Program-made: the position numbers and the translations under genes | Part shown: piece by piece, positions 1-7,085 of the stretch | Numbering within the stretch: the stretch's first letter is position 1 | Layout: each line of letters opens with the position of its first letter | Origin: Pelagibacterales bacterium SAG-MED22 | Lineage (GTDB): Bacteria; Pseudomonadota; Alphaproteobacteria; Pelagibacterales; Pelagibacteraceae | Assembly (NCBI GenBank): GCA_014653985.1 | Contig: JACWDT010000001.1 | Location: 186,001-250,000, forward strand | Length of the DNA: 64,000 nt | Direction of reading: 5' to 3' | The notes under the pieces: model-generated | Database searches by the model: none | What the model saw: only the letters and a program-made list of their open reading frames with translations | Told to the model about the DNA's origin: nothing

Positions 1-625
1 TGCAATCGATGATAAATCTCCAAACGCTTACGAAGAGTCTTGGGATGGTGTAACTGACGCTGATGAGGAAACTGTTCCAAATGGTTTATCAGCTGACAAC
101 ATGTTTACTTACAAGTCAGCAGACTTAAGTGGAACTACAGTAACAATTGGATACGTTCCATCAGGTGTTTCTGGAAAAACACCTAAAGATGGTTACATGG
201 ACTTTTCAGTTGTAAACTCAGATGGATTAATGGATGGTTTAACTGTTGGTCTTGGTATGGGTGAGTCTGAAGAAACTGTTGGTACAACAATTGATACAAC
301 TGTCCTGTATGCTACATACACGACTGGTGGTTTAACTGTTGGTGCTACAATGTCTGAAGCTGACGGTTCAACTTCAGCTACTACAGTTGACTTTGAAGCA
401 ATTGGTGTGACTTATGCAATAACTGATGATTTTTCAATTGGTTACAACGTATCTACTTCTGATAAAGGAGATGCAACTATTGACCAAGAGGCATCAGGTA
501 TCTCAGCATCTTACACTTCAGGTGGGATTACTGTTGGTGGTATGATCAATGACGTAGATAACGTTGGTTTTGATTCTGCTGATGACACTGAAGGTTACGA
601 GTTCAATATAGCATTTGCATTCTAA
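1..625 (+). CDS. Outer-membrane porin-like protein, 5' end cut by window edge
   Basis: The reading frame is open from the first bases of the window, so this is the C-terminal about 208 residues of a longer protein. It aligns without any net indel, at a constant offset of 1772 bases, with the complete gene at 1411-2397. The visible part is rich in Gly, Thr, Ser and Asp with alternating hydrophobic residues (for example TVTIGYVPSG and ISASYTSGGITVGG). It ends in a terminal Phe (NIAFAF), the usual C-terminal signal of beta-barrels inserted by the BAM machinery. The family is inferred to be a general porin-like outer-membrane protein; the substrate cannot be read from sequence. The first in-frame ATG in the window (101) is internal and not the true start. 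A strong terminator follows the stop. Confidence 0.85.
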   Translation, partial: AIDDKSPNAYEESWDGVTDADEETVPNGLSADNMFTYKSADLSGTTVTIGYVPSGVSGKTPKDGYMDFSVVNSDGLMDGLTVGLGMGESEETVGTTIDTTVLYATYTTGGLTVGATMSEADGSTSATTVDFEAIGVTYAITDDFSIGYNVSTSDKGDATIDQEASGISASYTSGGITVGGMINDVDNVGFDSADDTEGYEFNIAFAF

Positions 626-653
626 TTAATTTTAGAAACAAATTATTAAAAAG

Positions 654-678
654 GGCCCCTTTAAGGGGCCTTTTTTTT
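654..678 (+). terminator. Rho-independent terminator of first porin gene
   Basis: Stem GGCCCC (654-659) and GGGGCC (665-670) with a five-base loop is followed by eight T. Flanking A and T runs extend the stem. The T run reaches into the stop codon of the convergent gene at 677-1051, so that gene may use the hairpin in reverse. The hairpin differs by one loop base from the terminator of the second porin copy. Confidence 0.9.
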
Positions 679-1051
679 ATTTTAAATTTAAATGATTTAT
701 ATCCGAGAATACTTTGTGCTGATTTTTTGCCCAATTTTCTAAAACTTTTTTAGCATTAACAGTAACTTTATAATATTTTTCTCTTTTATCTTTTACATTC
801 AATTGTTTTTCAAAAAAACCAATTGCAACTCCAATTTTTAAAATATTTTGAACAGTTGATCTACTGATAATTTTAGAAGAAATATTGTAACAAATATCTT
901 CAAGTGTTGATTTCTGATCTATTTGTGATGCTATGTAAAATGAAATAAGAAGATGAGCTTTTGAATTAAATAAAAAATTTTTAAGAGGATAAGTTTTTAT
1001 TAAGGCTGTTCCGTGTAAATCTTTATAAAGCTCAGAAAAAATTTTTTCCAT
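677..1051 (-). CDS. Small winged-helix-like protein of unknown function
   Basis: This 124-residue protein is convergent with the first porin gene. I do not recognise a named family. The middle part (about residues 30-100) has the helix pattern of a winged-helix DNA-binding domain: KAHLLISFYIASQ, then a stretch resembling a recognition helix (ISRSTVQNILKIGVAIGFF), then a charged wing-like KDKREKYYKVT. This layout resembles MarR-type or other small wHTH regulators. It is rich in Lys and Ile and has no signal peptide or membrane segment. Its place between two porin copies makes a role in their control possible, but this is only inference. It could also be a lineage-specific hypothetical protein. 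Confidence 0.65.
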   Translation of the reverse strand: MEKIFSELYKDLHGTALIKTYPLKNFLFNSKAHLLISFYIASQIDQKSTLEDICYNISSKIISRSTVQNILKIGVAIGFFEKQLNVKDKREKYYKVTVNAKKVLENWAKNQHKVFSDINHLNLK

Positions 1052-1410
1052 AATTAATATTAAATTTTAATACTTGAGTTTAATAATATAAATTAAACAT
1101 TACAGGTATGTGACAATTAAAAAAAAAAACTCATTTTAGGTTTTATTTTTTTGTGTTGAATTTGTATTTGTTGCAATTAAGCTACACTTTAAAATTATAA
1201 AGCATACATATTTTTAATATTAAAAATTACATTTAAAATTTAATTATTTTTTTTTTTGTTAAATATAAGTTTTTTTAAATTTATTTTTACAAATTTAAGT
1301 AAGTAATATTTACTAGTAAGTTTTAAACTTTTTATCATACATAATTTTAATAGAACCAGATCGTTAATGTTAATTATTAATAATAAACAATAAAGAAAGG
1401 TTAGATTAAT
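1052..1410. other. Long AT-rich intergenic region upstream of second porin gene
   Basis: These 359 bases contain no convincing ORF. They must hold the porin promoter and the divergent start of the winged-helix gene. Visible elements are poly-A/T tracts, a perfect ten-base palindrome TTACTAGTAA at 1310-1319, a candidate -10 CATAAT at 1340-1345 with no good -35, and a Shine-Dalgarno AAGAAAGG at 1393-1400, ten bases before the porin ATG. This is the longest spacer in an otherwise tightly packed window, which fits a highly regulated or highly transcribed outer-membrane protein. Confidence 0.5.
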
Positions 1411-2397
1411 ATGAACAAAATAACAAAAATTGGATTATCAGCTTTAGCTGGTTCTCTTGTTACGTTGTCAGCGCATGCTGGTTCATTATCAGCATCTGGT
1501 TCTGCATCTATTTCATTTTCAGACGGTGACGTTGATGAAGTAGTAGTTGGTGATGGATTAACTCCAGAAGGTAACCAATGGACAATGGCTGACTCAATCA
1601 AAATGACTGGTTCAGGAGATATGGACAATGGTATGTCTGTTTCTGTAACATTTGAAATTGATAACGATGAAACTGATGCTGGTGATGTATTAGATACTCA
1701 CGGTATTACATTAGACACTAATGGAATGGGAACACTTATGTTTTATGGCCACGGTGGTGATGGTGCATTAAGTGCAATCGATGATAAATCTCCAAACGCT
1801 TACGAAGAGTCTTGGGATGGTGTAACAAACGCTGATGAAGAGACTGTTCCAGATGGTATTTCAGCAGACAACATGTTCACTTACAAGTCACCAAGCTTTG
1901 ATGGAACTACAGTAACAATTGGATACGTTCCGTCAGGGGTTGCTAAGACAACACCTAAAGATGGTTACATGGACTTTTCAGTTGTAAACTCAGGTGGAAT
2001 AATCGACGGTTTAACTGTTGGTTTTGGTATGGGTGAAACAGAGTCAACTGTTGGTACAACAATTGATGATCAAATCATCTATGCTACATACTCGACTGGT
2101 GGTTTAACTGTTGGTGCTGTAAGGTCTGAAGAAGATGGTCCAACGACTGCTACTTCACTTGACTTTCAAGCGGTTGGTGTGACTTACGCAATAACTGATG
2201 ATTTCTCAGTTGGTTATAACGTTTCAACTTCTGATCTAGGAAGTGCATCTGTTGACCAAGAGGCATCAGGTATCTCAGCATCTTACACTTCAGGTGGTGT
2301 TTCTATCGGTGGTATGATTAACGAAATCGATAACGTTCGTTTTGATGATGCTGATGACACTGAAGGTTACGAGTTCAATATAGCATTTGCATTCTAA
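1411..2397 (+). CDS. Outer-membrane porin-like protein, complete tandem copy
   Basis: This 328-residue protein starts with a classical Sec signal peptide: MNKITK, a hydrophobic core, then a likely cleavage after AHA at residue 23. The mature part is acidic and Gly/Ser/Thr-rich with alternating beta-strand patterns, and it ends in Phe (NIAFAF), as trimeric porins do. The start is supported by AAGAAAGG ten bases upstream. It is the second member of a tandem pair; the last 16 or so codons and the terminator are almost identical to the first copy. Porins of this kind are expected to admit small solutes through the outer membrane; the solute is unknown. The codons are less AT-extreme than in the neighbours, consistent with high expression. 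Confidence 0.88.
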   Translation: MNKITKIGLSALAGSLVTLSAHAGSLSASGSASISFSDGDVDEVVVGDGLTPEGNQWTMADSIKMTGSGDMDNGMSVSVTFEIDNDETDAGDVLDTHGITLDTNGMGTLMFYGHGGDGALSAIDDKSPNAYEESWDGVTNADEETVPDGISADNMFTYKSPSFDGTTVTIGYVPSGVAKTTPKDGYMDFSVVNSGGIIDGLTVGFGMGETESTVGTTIDDQIIYATYSTGGLTVGAVRSEEDGPTTATSLDFQAVGVTYAITDDFSVGYNVSTSDLGSASVDQEASGISASYTSGGVSIGGMINEIDNVRFDDADDTEGYEFNIAFAF

Positions 2398-2451
2398 TTA
2401 ATTTTAGAAACAAATTATTAAAAAGGGCCCCTCTAAGGGGCCTTTTTTTTA
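2349..2451. repeat. Near-identical 3' end shared with 577-679
   Basis: Positions 2349-2432 match 577-660 base for base (84 bases covering the last codons, the stop and the stem). After one mismatch the identity continues to 2451/679. The upstream parts of the two genes have diverged much more, so this block looks recently homogenised. Confidence 0.85.
2426..2450 (+). terminator. Rho-independent terminator of second porin gene
   Basis: Stem GGCCCC (2426-2431) and GGGGCC (2437-2442), loop TCTAA, then eight T. It is a near-perfect copy of the hairpin at 654-678. The T run abuts the stop codon of the convergent ThiE-like gene. Confidence 0.9.
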
Positions 2452-2976
2452 CTTAAAATACGATATACCTGCAAATCCGCTACAATTAGTGAGTTTTAAT
2501 TTTTTTTTATTTATTTTATTTATTCCTCCTAAAGCAACAATATCTGTTTTGGTGAGGCTAGTTAGTTTTTTAAATTTATTCATTCCAAGATAATTCTTAT
2601 TTTTTTTGAATATAGAGGATATGAAAATTAATTGTACTTTTTGTAATTCTTTTATTTTAATTTCTTTTAAATTATGTGCAGATCCAAAAATTAAAAATTT
2701 TTCTTTCAATGTATATGATAGATGAGACGTACTTTTATTAAACGAGGGTAAATAAATACCATCTAAATTTAATTTGATTGCTAACTTAAAGTTATTTGCT
2801 AGGATAAATTTAATTCGTTTTTTTTTACAAAAATTTTTAATTTTTAAAATGACGTTGACGTCATTTTTTTCAGTATAATTTCTATAGATTATAGTTGTAT
2901 TTTTATCCTGTTTATTAATAGAGTTTGAATCAAAATTACTTATAAAGTAATACTTTAATAGAGGTTTATTATGCAT
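2449..2976 (-). CDS. ThiE/TenI-family thiamine phosphate synthase-like protein
   Basis: The protein has about 175 residues with a TIM-barrel thiamine monophosphate synthase/TenI pattern. Recognisable pieces are an N-terminal KYYFIS strand, LNLDGIYLP (where ThiE has a DGVHLGQ-like motif), LIFGSAHNLKEI, the VQLIFISSIF strand and a phosphate-binding VALGGIN near the C-terminus. ThiE joins HMP pyrophosphate and thiazole phosphate, while TenI-like relatives can be thiazole tautomerases or inactive. Several ThiE substrate residues look altered, so the exact activity is uncertain. I chose the ATG at 2976 because the protein then begins MHNKPLLKYYF, as ThiE proteins do. That ATG abuts the yggS start (ATGCAT). 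A longer version starting at 3021 would run into yggS. Confidence 0.7.
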   Translation of the reverse strand: MHNKPLLKYYFISNFDSNSINKQDKNTTIIYRNYTEKNDVNVILKIKNFCKKKRIKFILANNFKLAIKLNLDGIYLPSFNKSTSHLSYTLKEKFLIFGSAHNLKEIKIKELQKVQLIFISSIFKKNKNYLGMNKFKKLTSLTKTDIVALGGINKINKKKLKLTNCSGFAGISYFK

Positions 2977-3633
2977 GATACAGTCAAATGTTATAAAGAA
3001 ATAATTAGTGCAATTGAACAAAGATTAAAAGGCCAAAATATAGACAATAGATCAAAAGTAATTGCTGTTTCAAAAACCTTTAAATTAGAAAAAATATTAC
3101 CATTAATAGATTATGGCCATTTAGACTTTGGTGAAAACAAAGTACAGGAGGCTATAGAAAAATGGTCAGAAATTAAGACCAAAAAAAAAGATATCCAACT
3201 TCATTTAATTGGAAAACTTCAATCTAATAAAGCAAAGTTTGCGGTAAAAATTTTTGATTATATTCATTCTTTAGACAGTGAAAAACTAGCTAAGAAAATT
3301 TCTGAAGAACAGATTAAACAAAATAAAAATATTAAGTTATTTATTCAAGTAAATATTGGAAACGAAGATCAAAAATCTGGAATATCAATTAATCAACTAA
3401 ATGATTTTTACCAATTTTGTAATCAATTAAATTTAAACATTATTGGTTTGATGTGTATTCCTCCATTTGATCAAAATCCAGATAGTTACTTTAAAGAAAT
3501 GCAATCTCTAAAAGAAAAGTTGAATTTGAAAGAATTAAGTATGGGGATGTCGTCAGATTATTTGCAAGCAGTAGATTATTCATCAACTTATTTAAGAATA
3601 GGCTCAAGCATTTTTGGAAAAAGAGATCAGTAA
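2971..3633 (+). CDS. yggS: YggS/PLPBP family pyridoxal-phosphate homeostasis protein
   Basis: This 220-residue protein matches the YggS/PROSC family in length and motifs. It has the PLP-lysine strand VIAVSKT (Lys35), the DFGENKVQEA loop, HLIGKLQSNKAK, the VNIGNEDQKSGI strand, GLMCIPP and the phosphate-binding LSMGMSSDY followed by LRIGSSIFG. These proteins bind PLP without a known catalytic reaction and buffer free PLP in the cytosol. GAGG at 2961-2964 lies before the ATG. It diverges from the ThiE-like gene with directly adjoining start codons, and its end overlaps the convergent L,D-transpeptidase gene by seven bases. Two cofactor-related genes (PLP, thiamine) thus share one short control region. 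Confidence 0.92.
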   Translation: MHDTVKCYKEIISAIEQRLKGQNIDNRSKVIAVSKTFKLEKILPLIDYGHLDFGENKVQEAIEKWSEIKTKKKDIQLHLIGKLQSNKAKFAVKIFDYIHSLDSEKLAKKISEEQIKQNKNIKLFIQVNIGNEDQKSGISINQLNDFYQFCNQLNLNIIGLMCIPPFDQNPDSYFKEMQSLKEKLNLKELSMGMSSDYLQAVDYSSTYLRIGSSIFGKRDQ

Positions 3634-4121
3634 ATTTTTATTTTCGTATTTTTATCTATTAATTTTAACATAATTAAAAAATCTTTTTTATTTAATGCAA
3701 CACATCCAGCGGTAGGCTTATAATTTTTAGTAAGGTGAATAAAAATACAGCTTCCTTTCCACAGAATTGGATTTGAAAAGTTATACTTAATTGGTATCAA
3801 TAAATCGTACTTGTAATCTTTTCGGTAAAGTTTTTCATGGGACAGGTTATAATTCTTATTAATTAATTTATTATATCTCTTAGGGTCACGACTATCATCA
3901 CACCATTTCATATTTTTATTAATTGCCTGACATTTAAGTTTTGTGGATGGTTTTTCCACTCTATCTTTCCTAAAGTATAAATGACCAATTTTGAAGTTTC
4001 CTGAAGGAGTTTTTTTATCACCTTCAAGTTTTCTTTTGGTAATTCCTCTTTTTCCAATACAACACTTAAAATAAAACTCACCTACTTTAAGAGTATGTTT
4101 GTTTTTTAAGAAAATTGTCAT
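3627..4121 (-). CDS. YkuD-type L,D-transpeptidase family protein
   Basis: The 164 residues form a single YkuD-like catalytic domain. The family hallmarks are GDKKTPSGNFKIG near residues 34-46 (like the GDxxTPxGxF motif) and IFIHLTKNYKPTAGCVAL toward the C-terminus, which supplies the catalytic His and the Cys of the (S/T)xGC motif. Such enzymes form 3-3 crosslinks or attach proteins to peptidoglycan in the periplasm. No N-terminal signal peptide is visible: the sequence begins MTIFLKNKHTLKVG directly with a beta strand. Stand-alone proteins of this subfamily (YkuD/ErfK-like, formerly DUF-type) are common in alphaproteobacteria, and whether they are exported is unclear. It overlaps the end of yggS by seven bases and diverges closely from the next gene. 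Confidence 0.85.
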   Translation of the reverse strand: MTIFLKNKHTLKVGEFYFKCCIGKRGITKRKLEGDKKTPSGNFKIGHLYFRKDRVEKPSTKLKCQAINKNMKWCDDSRDPKRYNKLINKNYNLSHEKLYRKDYKYDLLIPIKYNFSNPILWKGSCIFIHLTKNYKPTAGCVALNKKDFLIMLKLIDKNTKIKIY

Positions 4122-4134
4122 ATTTTAATTATAT

Positions 4135-4704
4135 ATGGATAATCAAAATTTAATAATATTCAAATTTGAGAATTTTTATGAAATATTTAAAGAACTAGAA
4201 CAAAATACTACTTTTAAAAGTTTCGAAGTATCAGAATATAAAATCCTTCAAGAAAAGAAAAAAATACTAAAAAATTATATAATCATCACTCAAAAAGAAA
4301 TTAAAGATTGCTCAAGACAAGTTATATTGGATCAACTACCAATAAAATTTTTTAATTTAATCGAAAAATTAAATATTGAATTTCTTAAACTTCAATATAA
4401 TGAAAAATCAGAATTTAAAGTTGGAAAATACAAAATAAACTTAAATTCTAGGGAGCTAATAGGTGAAAACAAATCGTTAAAATTAACCGAAAAAGAAACA
4501 AAAATTATAATCTATCTTTCAAAATTAAATAAACCTGTAAGTATAAACGAACTTCAATCAGAAGTTTGGGACTATAACTCAAAACTTGAAACTCATACTG
4601 TAGAAACTCATGTTTATAGATTAAGAGAAAAAATTTCTAAAAATTTTAATAACAAAAATTTCATAGAGAGTAAAAAAAGTGGGTATAAAATTAATTTAGA
4701 CTAA
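4135..4704 (+). CDS. Orphan OmpR-type winged-helix protein with degenerate N-terminal domain
   Basis: The C-terminal half of this 189-residue protein (about residues 95-189) is a clear Trans_reg_C (OmpR/PhoB) winged helix: KLTEKETKIIIYLSKL, INELQSEVW, THTVETHVYRLREKI and a final wing ESKKSGYKINLD. The N-terminal 90 residues have receiver-like size and strand/helix rhythm, but I cannot find the paired acidic residues, the phospho-acceptor Asp in its usual context or the KP-type lysine. It is therefore probably a phosphorylation-independent or differently sensed regulator. No histidine kinase is adjacent. It lies 13 bases from the divergent L,D-transpeptidase gene, making an envelope-related role possible but unproven. 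Confidence 0.8.
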   Translation: MDNQNLIIFKFENFYEIFKELEQNTTFKSFEVSEYKILQEKKKILKNYIIITQKEIKDCSRQVILDQLPIKFFNLIEKLNIEFLKLQYNEKSEFKVGKYKINLNSRELIGENKSLKLTEKETKIIIYLSKLNKPVSINELQSEVWDYNSKLETHTVETHVYRLREKISKNFNNKNFIESKKSGYKINLD

Positions 4705-4714
4705 TAAAATTAAT

Positions 4715-5329
4715 TTACTTAAAATTGTTAATATTTACATTGAAACTAATAACAATTCGATCTTCCTTAGAATTATTTTCTGATACTTTGTGAGGTAGGT
4801 ATGCAGGAAAAATTAGTAATTCTCCCTCCTCGATTTTTAATCCTGCAGTTTTAAGATTAAATTCTGTTTTTTTCTCCTCTGCTGGATAAGAATGCGTTGC
4901 AACATCAAGTGGGTTATCTATAATAAATCTACCCCCATCCTCTGGTGCTTTTACATAATAAGCTGCGCTAAGGTATGAATTAGGGTGCGTGTGTATTACA
5001 TTAAAATCATTTGGTTTGTTAATAATCGCCCACATTTCGGTGACTATTGTTCTAGAAGGAATTAACTTCCATCCATAATTTTTTATAGTGTCAAATACAT
5101 ACTTAGTTGTTTCTAATAAAAATTTATGTTGTATTGAATTTTTATCTTTTAAATCAAATGGTTTTGAATGCCAACCACCTTTATTTGATCTTATGATTCC
5201 CTCTTTATCTTCTTCATTCAATTTATAAATATATTCTGATAAGCCTTTATTAAAGTAAGCAAAGTTATCAACTTTGTATTTAAATATTGGTTGAGGAAAA
5301 TATTTTAATATTTCTCTGTTAGATATCAT
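4715..5329 (-). CDS. Putative 2OG-Fe(II) oxygenase (TIGR02466-like)
   Basis: This 204-residue cytosolic protein resembles the TIGR02466 family of putative 2-oxoglutarate/iron oxygenases. It has FPQPIFKYKV at the N-terminus, a conserved NKGGWHS, then HTHPNSYLSAAYYVKAP (about residues 116-132), which provides the first metal His. LLIFPAYLPHKVSEN and RIVISFNV near the end supply the second His and the 2OG-binding Arg. The substrate is unknown; relatives hydroxylate small molecules or proteins. It is convergent with the orphan regulator, with ten bases between them. Such genes are common in marine alphaproteobacteria and cyanophages, so lateral exchange is conceivable, but the composition here matches the neighbours. 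Confidence 0.82.
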   Translation of the reverse strand: MISNREILKYFPQPIFKYKVDNFAYFNKGLSEYIYKLNEEDKEGIIRSNKGGWHSKPFDLKDKNSIQHKFLLETTKYVFDTIKNYGWKLIPSRTIVTEMWAIINKPNDFNVIHTHPNSYLSAAYYVKAPEDGGRFIIDNPLDVATHSYPAEEKKTEFNLKTAGLKIEEGELLIFPAYLPHKVSENNSKEDRIVISFNVNINNFK

Positions 5330-5386
5330 TTTAAAAATATATAATAAGGCATTTGATGGTTAGTAAGCCGTAATATTAACTTAATA

Positions 5387-5506
5387 ATGAAGAAATTAAA
5401 TAAAAAAAATCCAATAATTAAAGACTTATATTCAAAAAAATATAAGCCTAAAATAGTTAAACCTAAAAAAGGCAAAGGAAGCTTTAAAAGGATAAAAAAG
5501 TCCTAA
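5387..5506 (+). CDS. ArfA-like small basic protein (putative ribosome-rescue factor)
   Basis: A 39-codon ORF encodes MKKLNKKNPIIKDLYSK, then a short linker, then KPKKGKGSFKRIKKS. This is the layout of ArfA: an N-terminal IKD segment and a KKGKGSY-like basic tail that in E. coli ArfA lies in the empty mRNA channel of stalled ribosomes and recruits RF2. The E. coli protein has 72 codons and is normally produced from truncated mRNA; this one ends right after the basic tail, corresponding to the functional core. No clear Shine-Dalgarno is visible. Its stop overlaps the convergent kinase gene by four bases. The function is inferred from the motif only; a random lysine-rich ORF is the alternative. 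Confidence 0.62.
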   Translation: MKKLNKKNPIIKDLYSKKYKPKIVKPKKGKGSFKRIKKS

Positions 5507-6429
5507 ATTCTTGCTCCAATTTTTTGGATAATTTTTGATGACAACTCTGTACCTTTTTTTAAACTTGCAAGTGGTGACAGATTGTTAATAACACCATGCA
5601 AATAACCAGCAGCAAATAAGTCTCCAGCACCAGTTAGGTCCGCTATATTAAGATCTTTTTTTGCAAGACATTCTACAACTTCTCCATTATTTATAGCAAT
5701 TGCTCCTTTTTCGCCGCGTGTAATAACAATACTTTTGTTTAAATTTTTACTAAATTCTATTGCATCATCAAATGACTTACTGTCAATTAGTGATAATATT
5801 TCTTGCTCGTTAGCAAAAATAATATCAAGTTTATTTTTGACTAGTTCTAAAAAATGAGGTTTGTGTCTCTCAACACAAAATAGATCGGAGAGAGACATAG
5901 CAACTTTGTTTGAGTTTTTAATCGCTTTATCAAAAGCTTTTTTAGGTTCTCCCTCGTCCCATAAATAACCTTCCAAAAAAGTTATCTCTGCTTTATTGGT
6001 TAAACCCGCATCAACATCCTGATCACTTATTTTTCCTGCGGTACCAAGGAATGTACACATTGTTCTTTCGGAGTCTGGAGTTATCAAAATTAAACAGGTT
6101 CCTGTTGGCATAGGCTCAATTTTTTTTGAGTATAAAAAATTAACATTTTCTTTTTTTAATCCGTCTTCATATTTTTGACCTAAATTGTCATCGTTGATCT
6201 TTCCAATAAATCCAACTTTATTACCCAGTTGTGACAAACCTACGATAGAATTTGCAACCGATCCTCCAGAGATTGTGTCTTCAATTGAAAGACCTGAGAG
6301 TAAATTTTTAAATTCAACCTCATCTATTAACTTCATAGTGCTTTTGGTCAGAGAATTTATATTTAAAAACGCTTCATCCACTTTGCAAAGCACATCAACA
6401 ATTGCATTACCAATTCCTAAAATTTTCAT
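5503..6429 (-). CDS. PfkB-family carbohydrate kinase, probably adenosine kinase
   Basis: The 308-residue protein has the ribokinase/PfkB fold signatures. These are a GIGNAIVDVL start, the glycine-rich GGSVANSIVGLSQLG substrate segment (about 55-70), a second strand GFIGKINDD, and DLTGAGDLFAAGYLHG (about 263-278) with the catalytic Asp and anion hole. Among PfkB subfamilies the N-terminal GNAIVDVL and GGSVANS segments are most like bacterial adenosine/sugar kinases, so AMP formation from adenosine is a reasonable guess; another nucleoside or sugar cannot be excluded. It is the last gene of a minus-strand run (dnaK-dnaJ-dapB-nth-kinase), two bases after nth. Confidence 0.85.
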   Translation of the reverse strand: MKILGIGNAIVDVLCKVDEAFLNINSLTKSTMKLIDEVEFKNLLSGLSIEDTISGGSVANSIVGLSQLGNKVGFIGKINDDNLGQKYEDGLKKENVNFLYSKKIEPMPTGTCLILITPDSERTMCTFLGTAGKISDQDVDAGLTNKAEITFLEGYLWDEGEPKKAFDKAIKNSNKVAMSLSDLFCVERHKPHFLELVKNKLDIIFANEQEILSLIDSKSFDDAIEFSKNLNKSIVITRGEKGAIAINNGEVVECLAKKDLNIADLTGAGDLFAAGYLHGVINNLSPLASLKKGTELSSKIIQKIGARI

Positions 6430-6431
6430 TT

Positions 6432-7085
6432 TTATGCTTTTTTTGTATTTATGGGTTTTTTTCTGTTAGGATAACAATTAGTGCATATTTTACAAGTTAA
6501 TCCATAGCATGCTCTTGCTTTACAATATTCTCTTCCATAAAAAATTATTTGGAGATGCAGTTTAGACCAAGTTCTCTTAGGAAAAATTCTTTTTAAATCA
6601 TTTTCTGTTTGAACAACATTTTTACCATTCGTTAAACCCCACCTTTGAGCAAGTCTATGTATATGAGTATCAACTGCAAAAGCTGGATACCCAAAGCCTT
6701 GAGACATTACCACACTAGCTGTTTTGTGGCCCACACCTGGGAGTTTTTCTAGCTCCTCAAAGGTTTTTGGAACTTTTCCATTGTGCTTTTCCAAAATTTG
6801 TTTCGACATTAAATAGATACTCTTTGCTTTAATTCTGAAAATTCCAATACTTTTGATTAATTTTTCAATTTTTTTTCTGCCTAATTTTACAAAATGTTCA
6901 GGTTTATTATATTTTGGATATATGTCCTTTGTCACATTATTCACATTAACATCTGTACATTGAGCCGATAAAAGAACTGATACCAAAAGCGTAAAAGTAT
7001 TTTTGTGTTTTAAAGGAACAGGGGCTGTAGGATAAATCTTATTTAGAATGTTTATTATTTTTTTTGCTTTTTCTTTCTCATTCAT
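6432..7085 (-). CDS. nth: Endonuclease III (DNA glycosylase/AP lyase)
   Basis: The 217 residues contain the helix-hairpin-helix LPGVGHKTASVV with the catalytic Lys, and AVDTHIHRLAQRWG with the catalytic Asp. The enzyme removes oxidised pyrimidines and cuts at abasic sites. A C-terminal cysteine cluster (CKARACYGLTCKICTNC) should bind 4Fe-4S, but its spacing differs from the C-x6-C-x2-C-x5-C of E. coli Nth: here Cys fall at relative positions 0, 5, 10, 13 and 16. The start overlaps the dapB stop by one base, and the kinase gene follows within two bases, so it lies inside an operon. Length is normal for the family. Confidence 0.95.
   Translation of the reverse strand: MNEKEKAKKIINILNKIYPTAPVPLKHKNTFTLLVSVLLSAQCTDVNVNNVTKDIYPKYNKPEHFVKLGRKKIEKLIKSIGIFRIKAKSIYLMSKQILEKHNGKVPKTFEELEKLPGVGHKTASVVMSQGFGYPAFAVDTHIHRLAQRWGLTNGKNVVQTENDLKRIFPKRTWSKLHLQIIFYGREYCKARACYGLTCKICTNCYPNRKKPINTKKA

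Noticed and set aside
1401-1628. Minus-strand ORF opposite the porin signal peptide region
   Set aside because: It is a Pro/Ser/Glu-rich antisense shadow of the porin gene.
2977-3021. Fifteen extra N-terminal residues for the ThiE-like protein
   Set aside because: They are antisense to the yggS start and do not resemble ThiE N-termini.
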